Source: Clostridiales bacterium
Lineage (GTDB): Bacteria; Bacillota_A; Clostridia; Oscillospirales; Oscillospiraceae
Reading direction: 5' to 3'
NCBI GenBank assembly: GCA_004553625.1
Contig: SFKX01000011.1
Span: forward strand, 1 to 64,000
Length of the DNA: 64,000 nt
Positions 16,375-24,068 of the stretch are shown here, in pieces (the stretch's first letter is position 1; each line of letters opens with the position of its first letter). The position numbers were made by a program, and so were the translations under genes. The notes beneath the pieces are model-generated. The model was not told the origin of the DNA, ran no database searches, and saw only the letters and a list, made by a program, of their open reading frames with translations.

Positions 16375-17076
16375 ATGCTCGGTGTGCTTGCCAATTCCGG
16401 GGCAGTACTGGTCGGCGGGGTCGTTGGCCTGCTTTTTCGCGGAAAGATCAATGAAAAATATACCTCTGCGCTCATGGCCGCGCTCGCGCTTGTGAGCCTC
16501 GGGCTCGGTATCATCTGCGTCGTCGGCACGGCGGACACGCTCTGCCTCATTCTCTGCACCGCCGTCGGTACGCTCATCGGAGAGCTCATCCGTATAGACG
16601 ACAGGGTCGAAGCCCTGGGCGCGCTGGCAGAAAAGAAGCTCTCAAAGTCGGAAGGCGGCTTTGCCCAGGCCTTCGTGTCCTGCTCAATACTCTTCTGCGT
16701 CGGCAGCATGGCGGTTATGGGCAGCATCGAGGCCGGCATCAACGGCGACAACTCCATTCTCTATGCCAAGGCCGTTCTCGACCTAGTGGCCTCTCTCGCC
16801 TTCGGCGCGGGATTGGGCGCCGGGGTAGTGGCCTCTGGCGTCTGCGTCTTTGTTTGCGAGGGCGCGCTCACCCTGCTCGCCTCCGCCCTATCGCCTTACC
16901 TCACCCAGGCCGTTGTGTCTGAAATGTCCGCCGTGGGCGGAGTACTCCTGCTCGGCCTGGCCATAAACCTCCTCGGGCTCCGGCAGGAGCGCCTGCGCGT
17001 AGCCAACATGCTGCCGGGCGTCTTTCTCCCCATAGCCTATATACCCCTCTACCAACTTATAAGCGGGCTGATGTGA
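16375..17076 (+). CDS. DUF554 family membrane protein
   Basis: A 233-residue protein of about seven hydrophobic helices with the DUF554 pattern: an N-terminal GVLANSGAVLVGGVVGLL and a central FCVGSMAVMGSIEAGINGD. ATG 16375 follows GGGGG at suitable distance; the earlier in-frame ATG at 16333 overlaps the promoter. The family (related to B. subtilis YdfK/YqgA) has no firm function and has been proposed to be a transporter. The next gene starts inside its stop codon, so the two are likely expressed together. Confidence 0.85.
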   Translation: MLGVLANSGAVLVGGVVGLLFRGKINEKYTSALMAALALVSLGLGIICVVGTADTLCLILCTAVGTLIGELIRIDDRVEALGALAEKKLSKSEGGFAQAFVSCSILFCVGSMAVMGSIEAGINGDNSILYAKAVLDLVASLAFGAGLGAGVVASGVCVFVCEGALTLLASALSPYLTQAVVSEMSAVGGVLLLGLAINLLGLRQERLRVANMLPGVFLPIAYIPLYQLISGLM

Positions 17077-17969
17077 TGAAAAGTAAGAATATACATACCG
17101 TCTCCATACTCGCCGCTGGCTGTCTCTGGGGTTTCATGGGCCTCTTCCGCCGCTACATGGGCGAGGCCGGTTTCAGCTCCTCCGGCGTCATAGTCCTGCG
17201 CTGCGGCGTGGCGGCGCTCTGCTTTGCCCTCACCCTGCTGTTCACAGGTCCGGCCCAGTTCCGAGTGAAGCTCAGGGACGCATGGTGCTTCCTGGGCAGC
17301 GGCGTCGTGAGCTTGCTGTTTTTCACCTTCTGCTACTTCCAGGCAATGAACTACATGAGCCTTTCCGCCGCGGCCATCCTGCTATACACTGCCCCCGCCA
17401 TAGTGACGCTCTTTTCGGCGCTGCTCTTCAAAGAACGGCTGACGGGCATGAAGATCACAGCCGTGGTCCTCGCCTTCGCGGGCTGCGCTCTGGTGTCCGG
17501 GCTCGGCTCAGGGAGCATGACGCTCTCGGCCGCCGGCATACTCTACGGCCTGGGAGCGGGCTTCGGCTATGCTATGTACAGCATCTTTGCCCGCTTTGCG
17601 CTTGAGCGCGGGTACTCCAGCAACACGATAAATTTCTATTCCTGCCTGCTGGCCTCTGTGGGCGCAGCGCTCATCTGGGGCGTTGACGGCGTGTTTGAAA
17701 CAACCGCAGCCTCCGCCGGCAATCTTAGTCTTGCCGTCGCCACAGGCGTCCTCACCTGCTTTCTGCCCTATCTGCTCTACACCTACGGCCTCACCGGCAT
17801 GGAGACGGGCCGCGCCTCCATAATGGCCTCGGTGGAACCCGTCGTGGCGACGATCATCGGCGCCGTCGTGTTCCGCGAGAGCATGAGCGGTCTGGCCTAC
17901 CTGGGCGTCGTCCTGGTGCTCTCCGCCGTGGTGCTGCTGAACCTCAAAGCTAAAAAGAACTTGGCCTAG
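17076..17969 (+). CDS. EamA/DMT superfamily transporter
   Basis: A 297-residue protein with ten helices arranged as two EamA repeats. Typical marks are AGCLWGFMGLF in helix 1, AAAILLYTAPAIVTLF in the first repeat and MASVEPVVATIIGAVVF in the second. Such proteins export or import amino acids, nucleosides or other metabolites; the substrate is not clear. The start ATG at 17076 overlaps the DUF554 stop codon (TGATG). A GTG three bases earlier is also possible. Confidence 0.87.
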   Translation: MKSKNIHTVSILAAGCLWGFMGLFRRYMGEAGFSSSGVIVLRCGVAALCFALTLLFTGPAQFRVKLRDAWCFLGSGVVSLLFFTFCYFQAMNYMSLSAAAILLYTAPAIVTLFSALLFKERLTGMKITAVVLAFAGCALVSGLGSGSMTLSAAGILYGLGAGFGYAMYSIFARFALERGYSSNTINFYSCLLASVGAALIWGVDGVFETTAASAGNLSLAVATGVLTCFLPYLLYTYGLTGMETGRASIMASVEPVVATIIGAVVFRESMSGLAYLGVVLVLSAVVLLNLKAKKNLA

Positions 17970-18008
17970 TGATGCCGCTGCGCCGGAGCTGCTGGAATAT
18001 ACATGCCG

Positions 18009-18037
18009 TTGAAATGTTCACAAATCTGTGGTATCAT
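18009..18037 (+). promoter_or_regulatory. promoter of the GH25 gene
   Basis: TTGAAA, 17 bases, TATCAT, about 35 bases before the ATG at 18073. Confidence 0.7.
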
Positions 18038-18072
18038 GTGTCGAATTCTGGCGGATGCGAAAGGAATTTGAC

Positions 18073-19005
18073 ATGAAAAGATTTACCGCTATATTGCTGC
18101 TGGCGGCCGTCATGCTCTCCCTCGCGGCCTGCGGGTCCTCCGAACCGGAGCCTACGCCTGACCCGCACGAGGGCATGATCTATGTGAACACCGGCGCAAA
18201 TTATGAGTGGGTAGACCTGGCCGAGGGTGTGCCCGTCTCTGCGCTCACCGAGAACGACTTTGAGACAGGCGAGGACGGCATCCCCGTCTACACCGGCGAG
18301 GCGTACGAGACCAGGCTCGGCATAGACGTCTCCTTCTACCAGGGCGATATAGACTGGCAGAAGGTCGCGGAGCAGGGCGTCGAGTTTGCCATGATACGCT
18401 GCGGTTACCGCGGCTCCTCCGAGGGCGAGCTCTTCGTGGACGAGAAGTTCGAGCAGAACATGCAGGGCGCCATAGACGCCGGTCTTGACGTCGGAGTCTA
18501 CTTCTTCTCCCAGTCCATGGGCGCCATCGAGGCCGCGGAGGAGGCGCTCTTCGTCCTCGACCTCATAAAGGACTACAAGATCACAATGCCCGTCGCCTTT
18601 GACTGGGAGCCGCTCGAGGACTCCCGTGCAGAGGACATAGACCGCGACGAGCTCACCGCCTCCGCCCTCGTCTTTTGCGAGATGGTCAAGGACGCAGGCT
18701 ACACGCCCTGCGTCTACCTCTACCGCTACATAGCTTACTACGACTACGACCTCTCACGCCTGGCGGACTTCCCGCTCTGGATAGGCGCCCCAGGCGAAAA
18801 GCTGGACTTCTACTACGATGCTGCCATCTGGCAGTTCTCCTTCACCAGCCGCATAGACGGAATCGACGCCGACGTGGATATGAACCTCCAGTTCTACGCC
18901 CCGGGCTCTGACCCGGCCTGCCCCACGCCCGAGCCCTCGCAGACCCCTGAACCCTCCCAGACGCCTGAACCCACCGTGTCACCGGAGCCAAGCGAGGCAC
19001 AGTAA
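18073..19005 (+). CDS. GH25 muramidase lipoprotein
   Basis: A 310-residue exported lysozyme-like enzyme. The N-terminus is a lipoprotein signal with lipobox LAAC (C20), so it would be tethered outside the membrane. The GH25 domain begins at RLGIDVSFYQGDIDW; likely catalytic acids are D85, D177 and E179 (FDWEP). GH25 enzymes cleave the MurNAc-GlcNAc bond of peptidoglycan. The C-terminus is a Pro/Glu/Thr/Ser tail with the repeated unit SQTPEP, a probable flexible spacer. ATG 18073 is preceded by AAAGGA. The gene stands alone, with its own promoter. Confidence 0.92.
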   Translation: MKRFTAILLLAAVMLSLAACGSSEPEPTPDPHEGMIYVNTGANYEWVDLAEGVPVSALTENDFETGEDGIPVYTGEAYETRLGIDVSFYQGDIDWQKVAEQGVEFAMIRCGYRGSSEGELFVDEKFEQNMQGAIDAGLDVGVYFFSQSMGAIEAAEEALFVLDLIKDYKITMPVAFDWEPLEDSRAEDIDRDELTASALVFCEMVKDAGYTPCVYLYRYIAYYDYDLSRLADFPLWIGAPGEKLDFYYDAAIWQFSFTSRIDGIDADVDMNLQFYAPGSDPACPTPEPSQTPEPSQTPEPTVSPEPSEAQ

Positions 19006-19013
19006 AAAAATTA

Positions 19014-19053
19014 TAGGGCGGCCGCCTTTTTTGTTGACAAGGCGGCCGCCCTA
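19014..19053. terminator. 13-bp inverted repeat, likely terminator on the minus strand
   Basis: TAGGGCGGCCGCC and its exact complement enclose a 14-base loop. On the minus strand the stem is followed by TAATTTTTTT, a normal terminator. On the plus strand there is no T-run after the full stem, although GGCGGCCGCC is self-complementary and is followed by TTTTTT. The right arm lies inside the spacer of the promoter at 19034-19062. Confidence 0.65.
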
Positions 19054-19062
19054 CTGTATAAT
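19034..19062 (+). promoter_or_regulatory. consensus sigma-A promoter of the SAM-riboswitch operon
   Basis: TTGACA, exactly 17 bases, TATAAT: a perfect match to the consensus. The spacer contains the right arm of the inverted repeat at 19014-19053. Transcription would begin near 19069, about 15 bases before the riboswitch. Confidence 0.9.
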
Positions 19063-19083
19063 GATTTGCCGACAACTTAAAAG

Positions 19084-19177
19084 CCTTATCAAGAGTGGCG
19101 GAGGGACCGGCCCTGTGAAGCCCGGCAACCTGCATCAGCAAGGTGCCAAATCCGGCGGTGTAAATCGGAAGATGAGG
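19084..19177 (+). promoter_or_regulatory. SAM-I (S-box) riboswitch
   Basis: The sequence has the S-box core in order: CTTATCAAGAGTGGCGGAGGGA, GGCCCTGTGAAGCCCGGCAACC, GCAAGGTGCCAAATCC and the closing GATGAG that pairs with CTTATC in P1. An intrinsic terminator follows at 19197-19226. Together these form a standard SAM-off switch for the nucleotidyltransferase and metK genes: bound S-adenosylmethionine favours the terminator. Confidence 0.96.
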
Positions 19178-19196
19178 ACATACGCTCAGAATCACA

Positions 19197-19226
19197 GCCC
19201 GCCGGGACCGCCCGGCGGGCTTTTTT
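19197..19226 (+). terminator. riboswitch-controlled terminator
   Basis: GCCCGCCGGG, a 4-base loop, CCCGGCGGGC and TTTTTT. It is the expression platform of the SAM-I riboswitch and ends just before the ribosome site of the nucleotidyltransferase gene. Confidence 0.93.
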
Positions 19227-19243
19227 GAACGGGAGGGCTGAAC

Positions 19244-19849
19244 TTGCTTGATATCGAAGCCTGGCTCGAAAAGTGGAGTCGGGCCGTGCGGGACTCGTTT
19301 GGAAGCCGAGTATGCTTCATGGGCCTTCAGGGCAGCCGCGCCAGAGGCGAGGCCGGGGCCGAGAGCGACATAGACACCGTGCTCATCCTCGACGAGCTCA
19401 GCGCATCGGACCTTGCGCGGCTCCGGCAGGCCGTTGCCGCGCTGCCTGAGCGCGACAAACTCTGCGGCTTTGTCTCCGGCAAGGAGGAGCTGCGCTCCTG
19501 GGAGCGCTCTGAGCTCTTTCAGTTCTACAACGACACCAGGCCGATCTTCGGCAGTCTGGACTTTCTGCTGCCGCTGCTGGACCGCGAGGCCGCGCTGCGG
19601 AGCGCGCGCACCGGGGCCTGCGCCGTGTACCACGGCTGCGCCCACCTGCTGCTGCACGGCGGCGGGCAGGCGGAGCTTAGAGAATTGAGGAAGGCCGCAT
19701 TCTTCGCCCTGCGGGCGCTGGCCTGGCTCGAGACGGGCAGCTTCCCCGGCTCCCGCGCCGAGCTGGATGAGAGTTCCCGCGCCCTGCTCGAGTCCGGGCC
19801 GGAGGATCTCCTCGCCTGGGCATCCGGCGTCATAAAAAACGTATTCTAA
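19244..19849 (+). CDS. nucleotidyltransferase-fold protein
   Basis: A 201-residue protein with the polymerase-beta-like nucleotidyltransferase signature GSRARGEAGAESDIDTVLIL (GS...DxD), where the two aspartates bind metal and nucleotide. The remaining helical part resembles small antibiotic- or protein-modifying transferases, but I cannot name a substrate. The start is TTG 19244 after GGGAGGG. It is the first gene behind the SAM-I riboswitch and 20 bases before metK, so its amount should follow SAM starvation. That placement is unusual and suggests a link to methionine/SAM metabolism; it could instead be the nucleotidyltransferase half of a toxin-antitoxin-like pair, but no partner is visible. 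Confidence 0.75.
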   Translation: MLDIEAWLEKWSRAVRDSFGSRVCFMGLQGSRARGEAGAESDIDTVLILDELSASDLARLRQAVAALPERDKLCGFVSGKEELRSWERSELFQFYNDTRPIFGSLDFLLPLLDREAALRSARTGACAVYHGCAHLLLHGGGQAELRELRKAAFFALRALAWLETGSFPGSRAELDESSRALLESGPEDLLAWASGVIKNVF

Positions 19850-19869
19850 ATCAAAAAGGAGATATTCAA

Positions 19870-21060
19870 ATGGCAAACTACCTCTTCACGTCCGAATCCG
19901 TCACCGAGGGCCATCCCGACAAGGTCTGCGACCAGATCTCCGACGCGGTGCTGGACGCGATACTCGAGCAGGACCCGCAGGGCCACGTCGCCTGTGAGTG
20001 CACCGCCACCACGGGCATGGTCTACATCATGGGCGAGATCTCCACCAGCTGCTATGTGGACATCCCGAAGATCGCGCGCGAGGTCGTGCGCGAGATTGGC
20101 TACGACAACGCCGCCTACGGCTTTGACTGCAACACCTGCGCCGTCGTCACCGCCATCGACGAGCAGTCCGGCGACATCGCCATGGGCGTTGACCAGTCCC
20201 TCGAGCTCAAGGAAGGCCAGGAGGGCGACAGCCTCGAAAACGGCGCCGGCGACCAGGGTATGATGTTCGGCTACGCCTGCGACGAGACCCCGGAACTCAT
20301 GCCCCTGCCCATCTCCCTGGCGCAGAAAATGGCCCGCCGCCTCGCCGAGGTGCGCAAGAGCGGCCTGCTGCCCTACCTCCGTCCCGACGGCAAGACCCAG
20401 GTAACCATCGAGTACGACGGCGAAAACAAGCCCGTCCGCGTGGATACCGTCGTCGTCTCCACTCAGCACGGCCCGGACGTCTCCCTCGAACAGATCCGCG
20501 CCGACATGATCGAGCACGTCATCCTGCCCACCATCCCCGCGGAGCTGAACCGTGGAGATATCAAGTACTACGTCAACCCGACCGGCCGCTTCGTGAAGGG
20601 CGGCCCCGCTGCGGACTCCGGCCTCACGGGCCGCAAGATCATCGTGGACACCTACGGCGGCAGCGCCCCGCACGGCGGCGGCGCCTTCTCCGGCAAGGAC
20701 CCGACGAAGGTGGACCGCAGCGCAACCTACGCCGCTCGCTGGGTGGCAAAGAACATCGTGGCCGCAGGCCTCGCGCACCGCTGCCAAGTGCAGCTGGCCT
20801 ATGCCATCGGCGTGGCGAACCCCGTGAGCGTGAACGTCACCACCTTCGGCACCGGCGCCGTGGCCGACCATGTGCTCGCCAAGGCCGTGAACGAAGTCTT
20901 TGACCTCAGGCCCTCCGCCATCATCCGAGACCTGGGCCTCAGAAAGCCCATCTACAGGCGGCTCGCCGCCTACGGCCACATGGGCCGCGAGGACCTGGGC
21001 GTCGCCTGGGAGAACACCGGCCGCGCCGCCGCGCTCCGCAGCGCCTGCGGACTCGCTTGA
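19870..21060 (+). CDS. metK: S-adenosylmethionine synthetase
   Basis: A 396-residue methionine adenosyltransferase, the normal length. It makes SAM from methionine and ATP. Motifs include SESVTEGHPDKVCDQISDA at the N-terminus (ATP and Mg2+ site), the methionine loop around GAGDQGMMFGYA, and GGGAFSGKDPTKVDRSA. The ATG follows AAAAGGAG. It is the second gene under the SAM-I riboswitch, so its product represses its own synthesis. A strong terminator follows. Confidence 0.98.
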   Translation: MANYLFTSESVTEGHPDKVCDQISDAVLDAILEQDPQGHVACECTATTGMVYIMGEISTSCYVDIPKIAREVVREIGYDNAAYGFDCNTCAVVTAIDEQSGDIAMGVDQSLELKEGQEGDSLENGAGDQGMMFGYACDETPELMPLPISLAQKMARRLAEVRKSGLLPYLRPDGKTQVTIEYDGENKPVRVDTVVVSTQHGPDVSLEQIRADMIEHVILPTIPAELNRGDIKYYVNPTGRFVKGGPAADSGLTGRKIIVDTYGGSAPHGGGAFSGKDPTKVDRSATYAARWVAKNIVAAGLAHRCQVQLAYAIGVANPVSVNVTTFGTGAVADHVLAKAVNEVFDLRPSAIIRDLGLRKPIYRRLAAYGHMGREDLGVAWENTGRAAALRSACGLA

Positions 21061-21078
21061 ACAGCAATACCCCGGAAT

Positions 21079-21117
21079 AAAAAACGGGAGCGAAGCTGAG
21101 CTTCGCTCCCGTTTTTT
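21079..21117. terminator. bidirectional intrinsic terminator
   Basis: AAAAAACGGGAGCGAAGC and GCTTCGCTCCCGTTTTTT form a perfect stem with a 3-base loop. It lies between metK and the convergent gene that ends at 21125. Confidence 0.93.
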
Positions 21118-21124
21118 ATTAATC

Positions 21125-22141
21125 TCATTTGTCCCTGTGCTCCAGCACATAGTCCAGCAGCCAGCGGTTCTCCGACGGGAGCTGTATATCTGCTGTCTCA
21201 AGCTTTCTGCCGCCGAGGTAGGTGAAGATGGCAAACTCCCCATCCAGATTCGCGGGCTTGAAGCCACTCAGGAAAAAGCCACTGTCCCGGAGCAGCTTCC
21301 AGCACTCCTCCGCTCCCTCGCTGCGCATATTGAGGTAGCAGAGGAAGGCGGACTCGGGCTCCGGACCCAGCTGCTCCAGCTTTGCCGAGAGCTTTTCTGC
21401 AAAGTCCAGGCCCACTGTACGGATTATCCACCAGCTGTTCCGGTGCAGGTCGTTCGTCACGATGATATAGTCCGTCCAGGCTTGACGCGCGGGCATGCAG
21501 CCCCTGGTCGTCAAGAGGCAGCGGGCCTTGGCTGAGTCATATATCCTCATGCCTGCGGGTATGTGCTCCTCCGGGCAGTAGAGCGGGCCGAAGTGGGTCT
21601 GCTCCTGGAGGCAGAGGCTCATGACGACCTGGCTAAGCCGCTCGCAGCCGGTCCCGGAAGGCATCAGTCCGCCGTCATACATCATGAAGCGGAAGCCCGT
21701 TGCCGCCAGGCCCAGCCTGGCCAGAGCCTCCTGCCGTTCAGTATCCCAGGCCATCACGTCCGCGTAGACGGAATAGAGCCCTTTGCGCTGTGTGGCCAAG
21801 GTCATGAAGATCTCATCCAGCTCCGCGTGCAGGAACTCATAACCCGGGCGAACCAGATGCATACAGCAGCTGCATGCGCCGCGGATATAGCCCACGTAGC
21901 GCACTCCTAGGGCGCAGACCATCTCGCCTCCGGGCTCAAAGCCGCATATCAGCGTCATCTTCCAGCCGTTTATCATAAAGAGCAGGAATGGGTTTTCAAA
22001 GTAGTCCCTATATGGAAAGCTGCCGCAGCAGCTGTCCGCCAGCTCCCGGAGCGCGTCCTCGTCCTCGCCCAGTCTGATGGGCCTCAGCTCGACCCCGTTC
22101 ACAACGCGCCGGAACGTCATATCCGAACTGTAAAACAGCAT
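21125..22141 (-). CDS. uncharacterised GNAT-like protein
   Basis: A 338-residue soluble protein that I cannot name. ATG 22141 has GGGAGGG at a good distance and is preferred over the start at 22171. The alternating strand/helix pattern suggests two tandem acetyltransferase-like (GNAT) folds. The first would span about 10-175, with the cysteine-rich stretch GACSCCMHLVRPGYEF; the second about 190-335, ending FSGFKPANLDGEFAIF-like and SENRWLLDYVLEHRDK. No clear acetyl-CoA loop is visible, so catalytic activity is uncertain. It is a single-gene unit between two terminators. Confidence 0.55.
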   Translation of the reverse strand: MLFYSSDMTFRRVVNGVELRPIRLGEDEDALRELADSCCGSFPYRDYFENPFLLFMINGWKMTLICGFEPGGEMVCALGVRYVGYIRGACSCCMHLVRPGYEFLHAELDEIFMTLATQRKGLYSVYADVMAWDTERQEALARLGLAATGFRFMMYDGGLMPSGTGCERLSQVVMSLCLQEQTHFGPLYCPEEHIPAGMRIYDSAKARCLLTTRGCMPARQAWTDYIIVTNDLHRNSWWIIRTVGLDFAEKLSAKLEQLGPEPESAFLCYLNMRSEGAEECWKLLRDSGFFLSGFKPANLDGEFAIFTYLGGRKLETADIQLPSENRWLLDYVLEHRDK

Positions 22142-22250
22142 GCCGCACCCTCCCAAACAAAGCTCGCGCATTTCGGGGCGTTTCCACCCCTTTCAACAAT
22201 ATGCGCAATAAAATGATAACACACGCACCGCCGCCGTGCAATCCCCGCCG

Positions 22251-22280
22251 AAAAAAAGCGGGCGCCGGACGGCGCCCGCT
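22251..22280 (-). terminator. terminator of rny
   Basis: On the minus strand AGCGGGCGCCG and CGGCGCCCGCT pair, followed by seven T residues. It begins a few bases after the rny stop. Confidence 0.9.
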
Positions 22281-22285
22281 CAGGT

Positions 22286-23827
22286 TTATTTCGCGTATTC
22301 GATAGCCTTAGTCTCGCGCAGGACGTGGACCTTGATCTGCCCGGGGTAGGTGAGCTCGTCCTCGATCTTCTTTGCGATGTCCCTTGCGAGCAGGACCATC
22401 TGGTCCTCCGAGACCTCCTCCGGCTTGACCATGACGCGGATCTCGCGTCCGGCCTGGATGGCGTAGCAACCGGCGATGCCGGGGAAGCTCCGCGAGACCT
22501 CCTCCAGCTTTTCCAGGCGCTTGACGTAGTTTTCGATGTTCTCGCGCCTTGCGCCCGGCCTGGAGGCCGATATCGCGTCCGCTGCCTGGACCAGGCAGGC
22601 GATTACGGTGTGCGGTTCCACGTCGCCGTGGTGCGCCTCGATGGCGTGCAGCACCTCGGGGGATTCCTTGTACTTGCGCGCCACGTCCACGCCTATCGTG
22701 ACGTGGCTGCCCTCGACCTCGTGATCTATGCTCTTGCCAAGGTCGTGCAGAAGGCCGGCGCGCTTGGCCGTCGTGACGTCCACGCCGAGCTCCGCAGCGA
22801 GCAGGCCCGCTATCTGCGCGACCTCGACGGAGTGGTTCAGGACGTTCTGGCCGTAGCTCGTCCGGTATTTCATCCGGCCCAAGAGCTTTATTATCTCCGG
22901 GTTCAGGCCGTGGATGTTCGTCTCGAAGGCGGCGCGCTCGCCCTCGGCCTTGATCGTTGCGTTGACCTCGCGCTGCGCCTTGGAGACCATCTCCTCGATT
23001 CGCGCGGGGTGAATGCGCCCGTCCTGGATGAGCTTTTCCAGGGCTATGCGCGCTATCTCGCGCCGCACCGGGTCAAAGCTCGAAAGGGTTATCGCCTCGG
23101 GCGTGTCGTCTATGATGAGGTCGCAACCCGTCAGCGTTTCGATGGAACGAATGTTGCGTCCCTCTCGTCCTATGATACGGCCCTTCATCTCGTCGTTGGG
23201 GAGTGGTACGACGGAGACGGTTATCTCGCTGGCGTGGTCCGCTGCGCAGCGCTGGATGGCCGTCGCTATGATCTCTCTGGCCTTTTCCTCGGCCTCTTCC
23301 TTGTATTGGGCCTCAACCTCGCGCACCTTGGCCGCCATCTCGTGCGTCACTTCGGACTCGACGTTCGAGATGAGATAGGCCTTGGCCTCGTCCACAGTGT
23401 AGCCGGAGATCTTCTCCAGCATCTCGAGCTGGCTCTTCTTGACGAGCTTTATTTCCTCCTGCTGGGCTTCGGCCTGGGCGATCTTCTGGTTGAGGGCCTC
23501 GGTCTTTTTCTCAAGCGTATCGGTCTTGCGGTCGAGCGTTTCTTCCTTCTGCTGGAGCCTGCGCTCCTGCTTGGAGAGCTCCGCGCGGCGCTCCTTGACC
23601 TCGCGCTCATATTCGTTGCGGCTCTTGTGTATCTCCTCGCGGGCCTCCACCAGCGCTTCGCGCTTTTTGGACTCCGCTGCCTTGATGGACTCGTTTATGA
23701 TCCTCTTGGCCTCTTCCTCCGCGCTGGAGATCTCGCGCTCGGCTACCTTTTTCCGGTAACCTATGCCGAGAAAAAAGCCTATTACCAGCGTGGCTATGCA
23801 GGCCACGCCAGCTATTATCCATTCCAT
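22286..23827 (-). CDS. rny: ribonuclease Y
   Basis: A 513-residue membrane-anchored endoribonuclease that starts mRNA decay in many Firmicutes. It has one N-terminal membrane helix (about 1-22), a long charged coiled coil (about 30-170), a KH RNA-binding domain with GRIIGREGRNIRSIE, and an HD domain with the metal motif HDLGKSIDHE. Length and order match the family. It has its own promoter (23946-23975), a leader of about 110 bases and a strong terminator. Confidence 0.97.
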   Translation of the reverse strand: MEWIIAGVACIATLVIGFFLGIGYRKKVAEREISSAEEEAKRIINESIKAAESKKREALVEAREEIHKSRNEYEREVKERRAELSKQERRLQQKEETLDRKTDTLEKKTEALNQKIAQAEAQQEEIKLVKKSQLEMLEKISGYTVDEAKAYLISNVESEVTHEMAAKVREVEAQYKEEAEEKAREIIATAIQRCAADHASEITVSVVPLPNDEMKGRIIGREGRNIRSIETLTGCDLIIDDTPEAITLSSFDPVRREIARIALEKLIQDGRIHPARIEEMVSKAQREVNATIKAEGERAAFETNIHGLNPEIIKLLGRMKYRTSYGQNVLNHSVEVAQIAGLLAAELGVDVTTAKRAGLLHDLGKSIDHEVEGSHVTIGVDVARKYKESPEVLHAIEAHHGDVEPHTVIACLVQAADAISASRPGARRENIENYVKRLEKLEEVSRSFPGIAGCYAIQAGREIRVMVKPEEVSEDQMVLLARDIAKKIEDELTYPGQIKVHVLRETKAIEYAK

Positions 23828-23945
23828 GGTTGCTGTATCCGCCTCCCTTTCTATGAGAATTGCCTAAGATAAAGACAGAGCAATAGCTGCTCCGTGTAAA
23901 GTTTTAATATCAAGGGGTTCCCCAGCCCCGCAATATTATCGAATC

Positions 23946-23975
23946 ATTTTACACCTTAATTGCGCGTTATGTCAA
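23946..23975 (-). promoter_or_regulatory. promoter of rny
   Basis: On the minus strand TTGACA and TAAAAT are separated by 18 bases, giving a leader of about 110 bases that contains GGGG/CCCC folds. Confidence 0.7.
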
Positions 23976-24006
23976 GCAGACTTGTTCTGCGCGGTGCTTT
24001 GGCGTA

Positions 24007-24035
24007 TGGACAAGGATTGAAAAAACGTGTATAAT
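24007..24035 (+). promoter_or_regulatory. promoter of the GT39 operon
   Basis: TGGACA, 17 bases, TATAAT, about 34 bases before the TTG start at 24069. Confidence 0.75.
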
Positions 24036-24068
24036 ATGTGGGCTAATTGAGTTCGCGGAGGTAAGGAC

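Noticed and set aside
22325..23872. Plus-strand open frame of 515 codons antisense to rny
   Set aside because: The minus strand encodes full-length RNase Y with its TM, KH and HD parts; the antisense frame is Leu/Val/Arg-rich and featureless.
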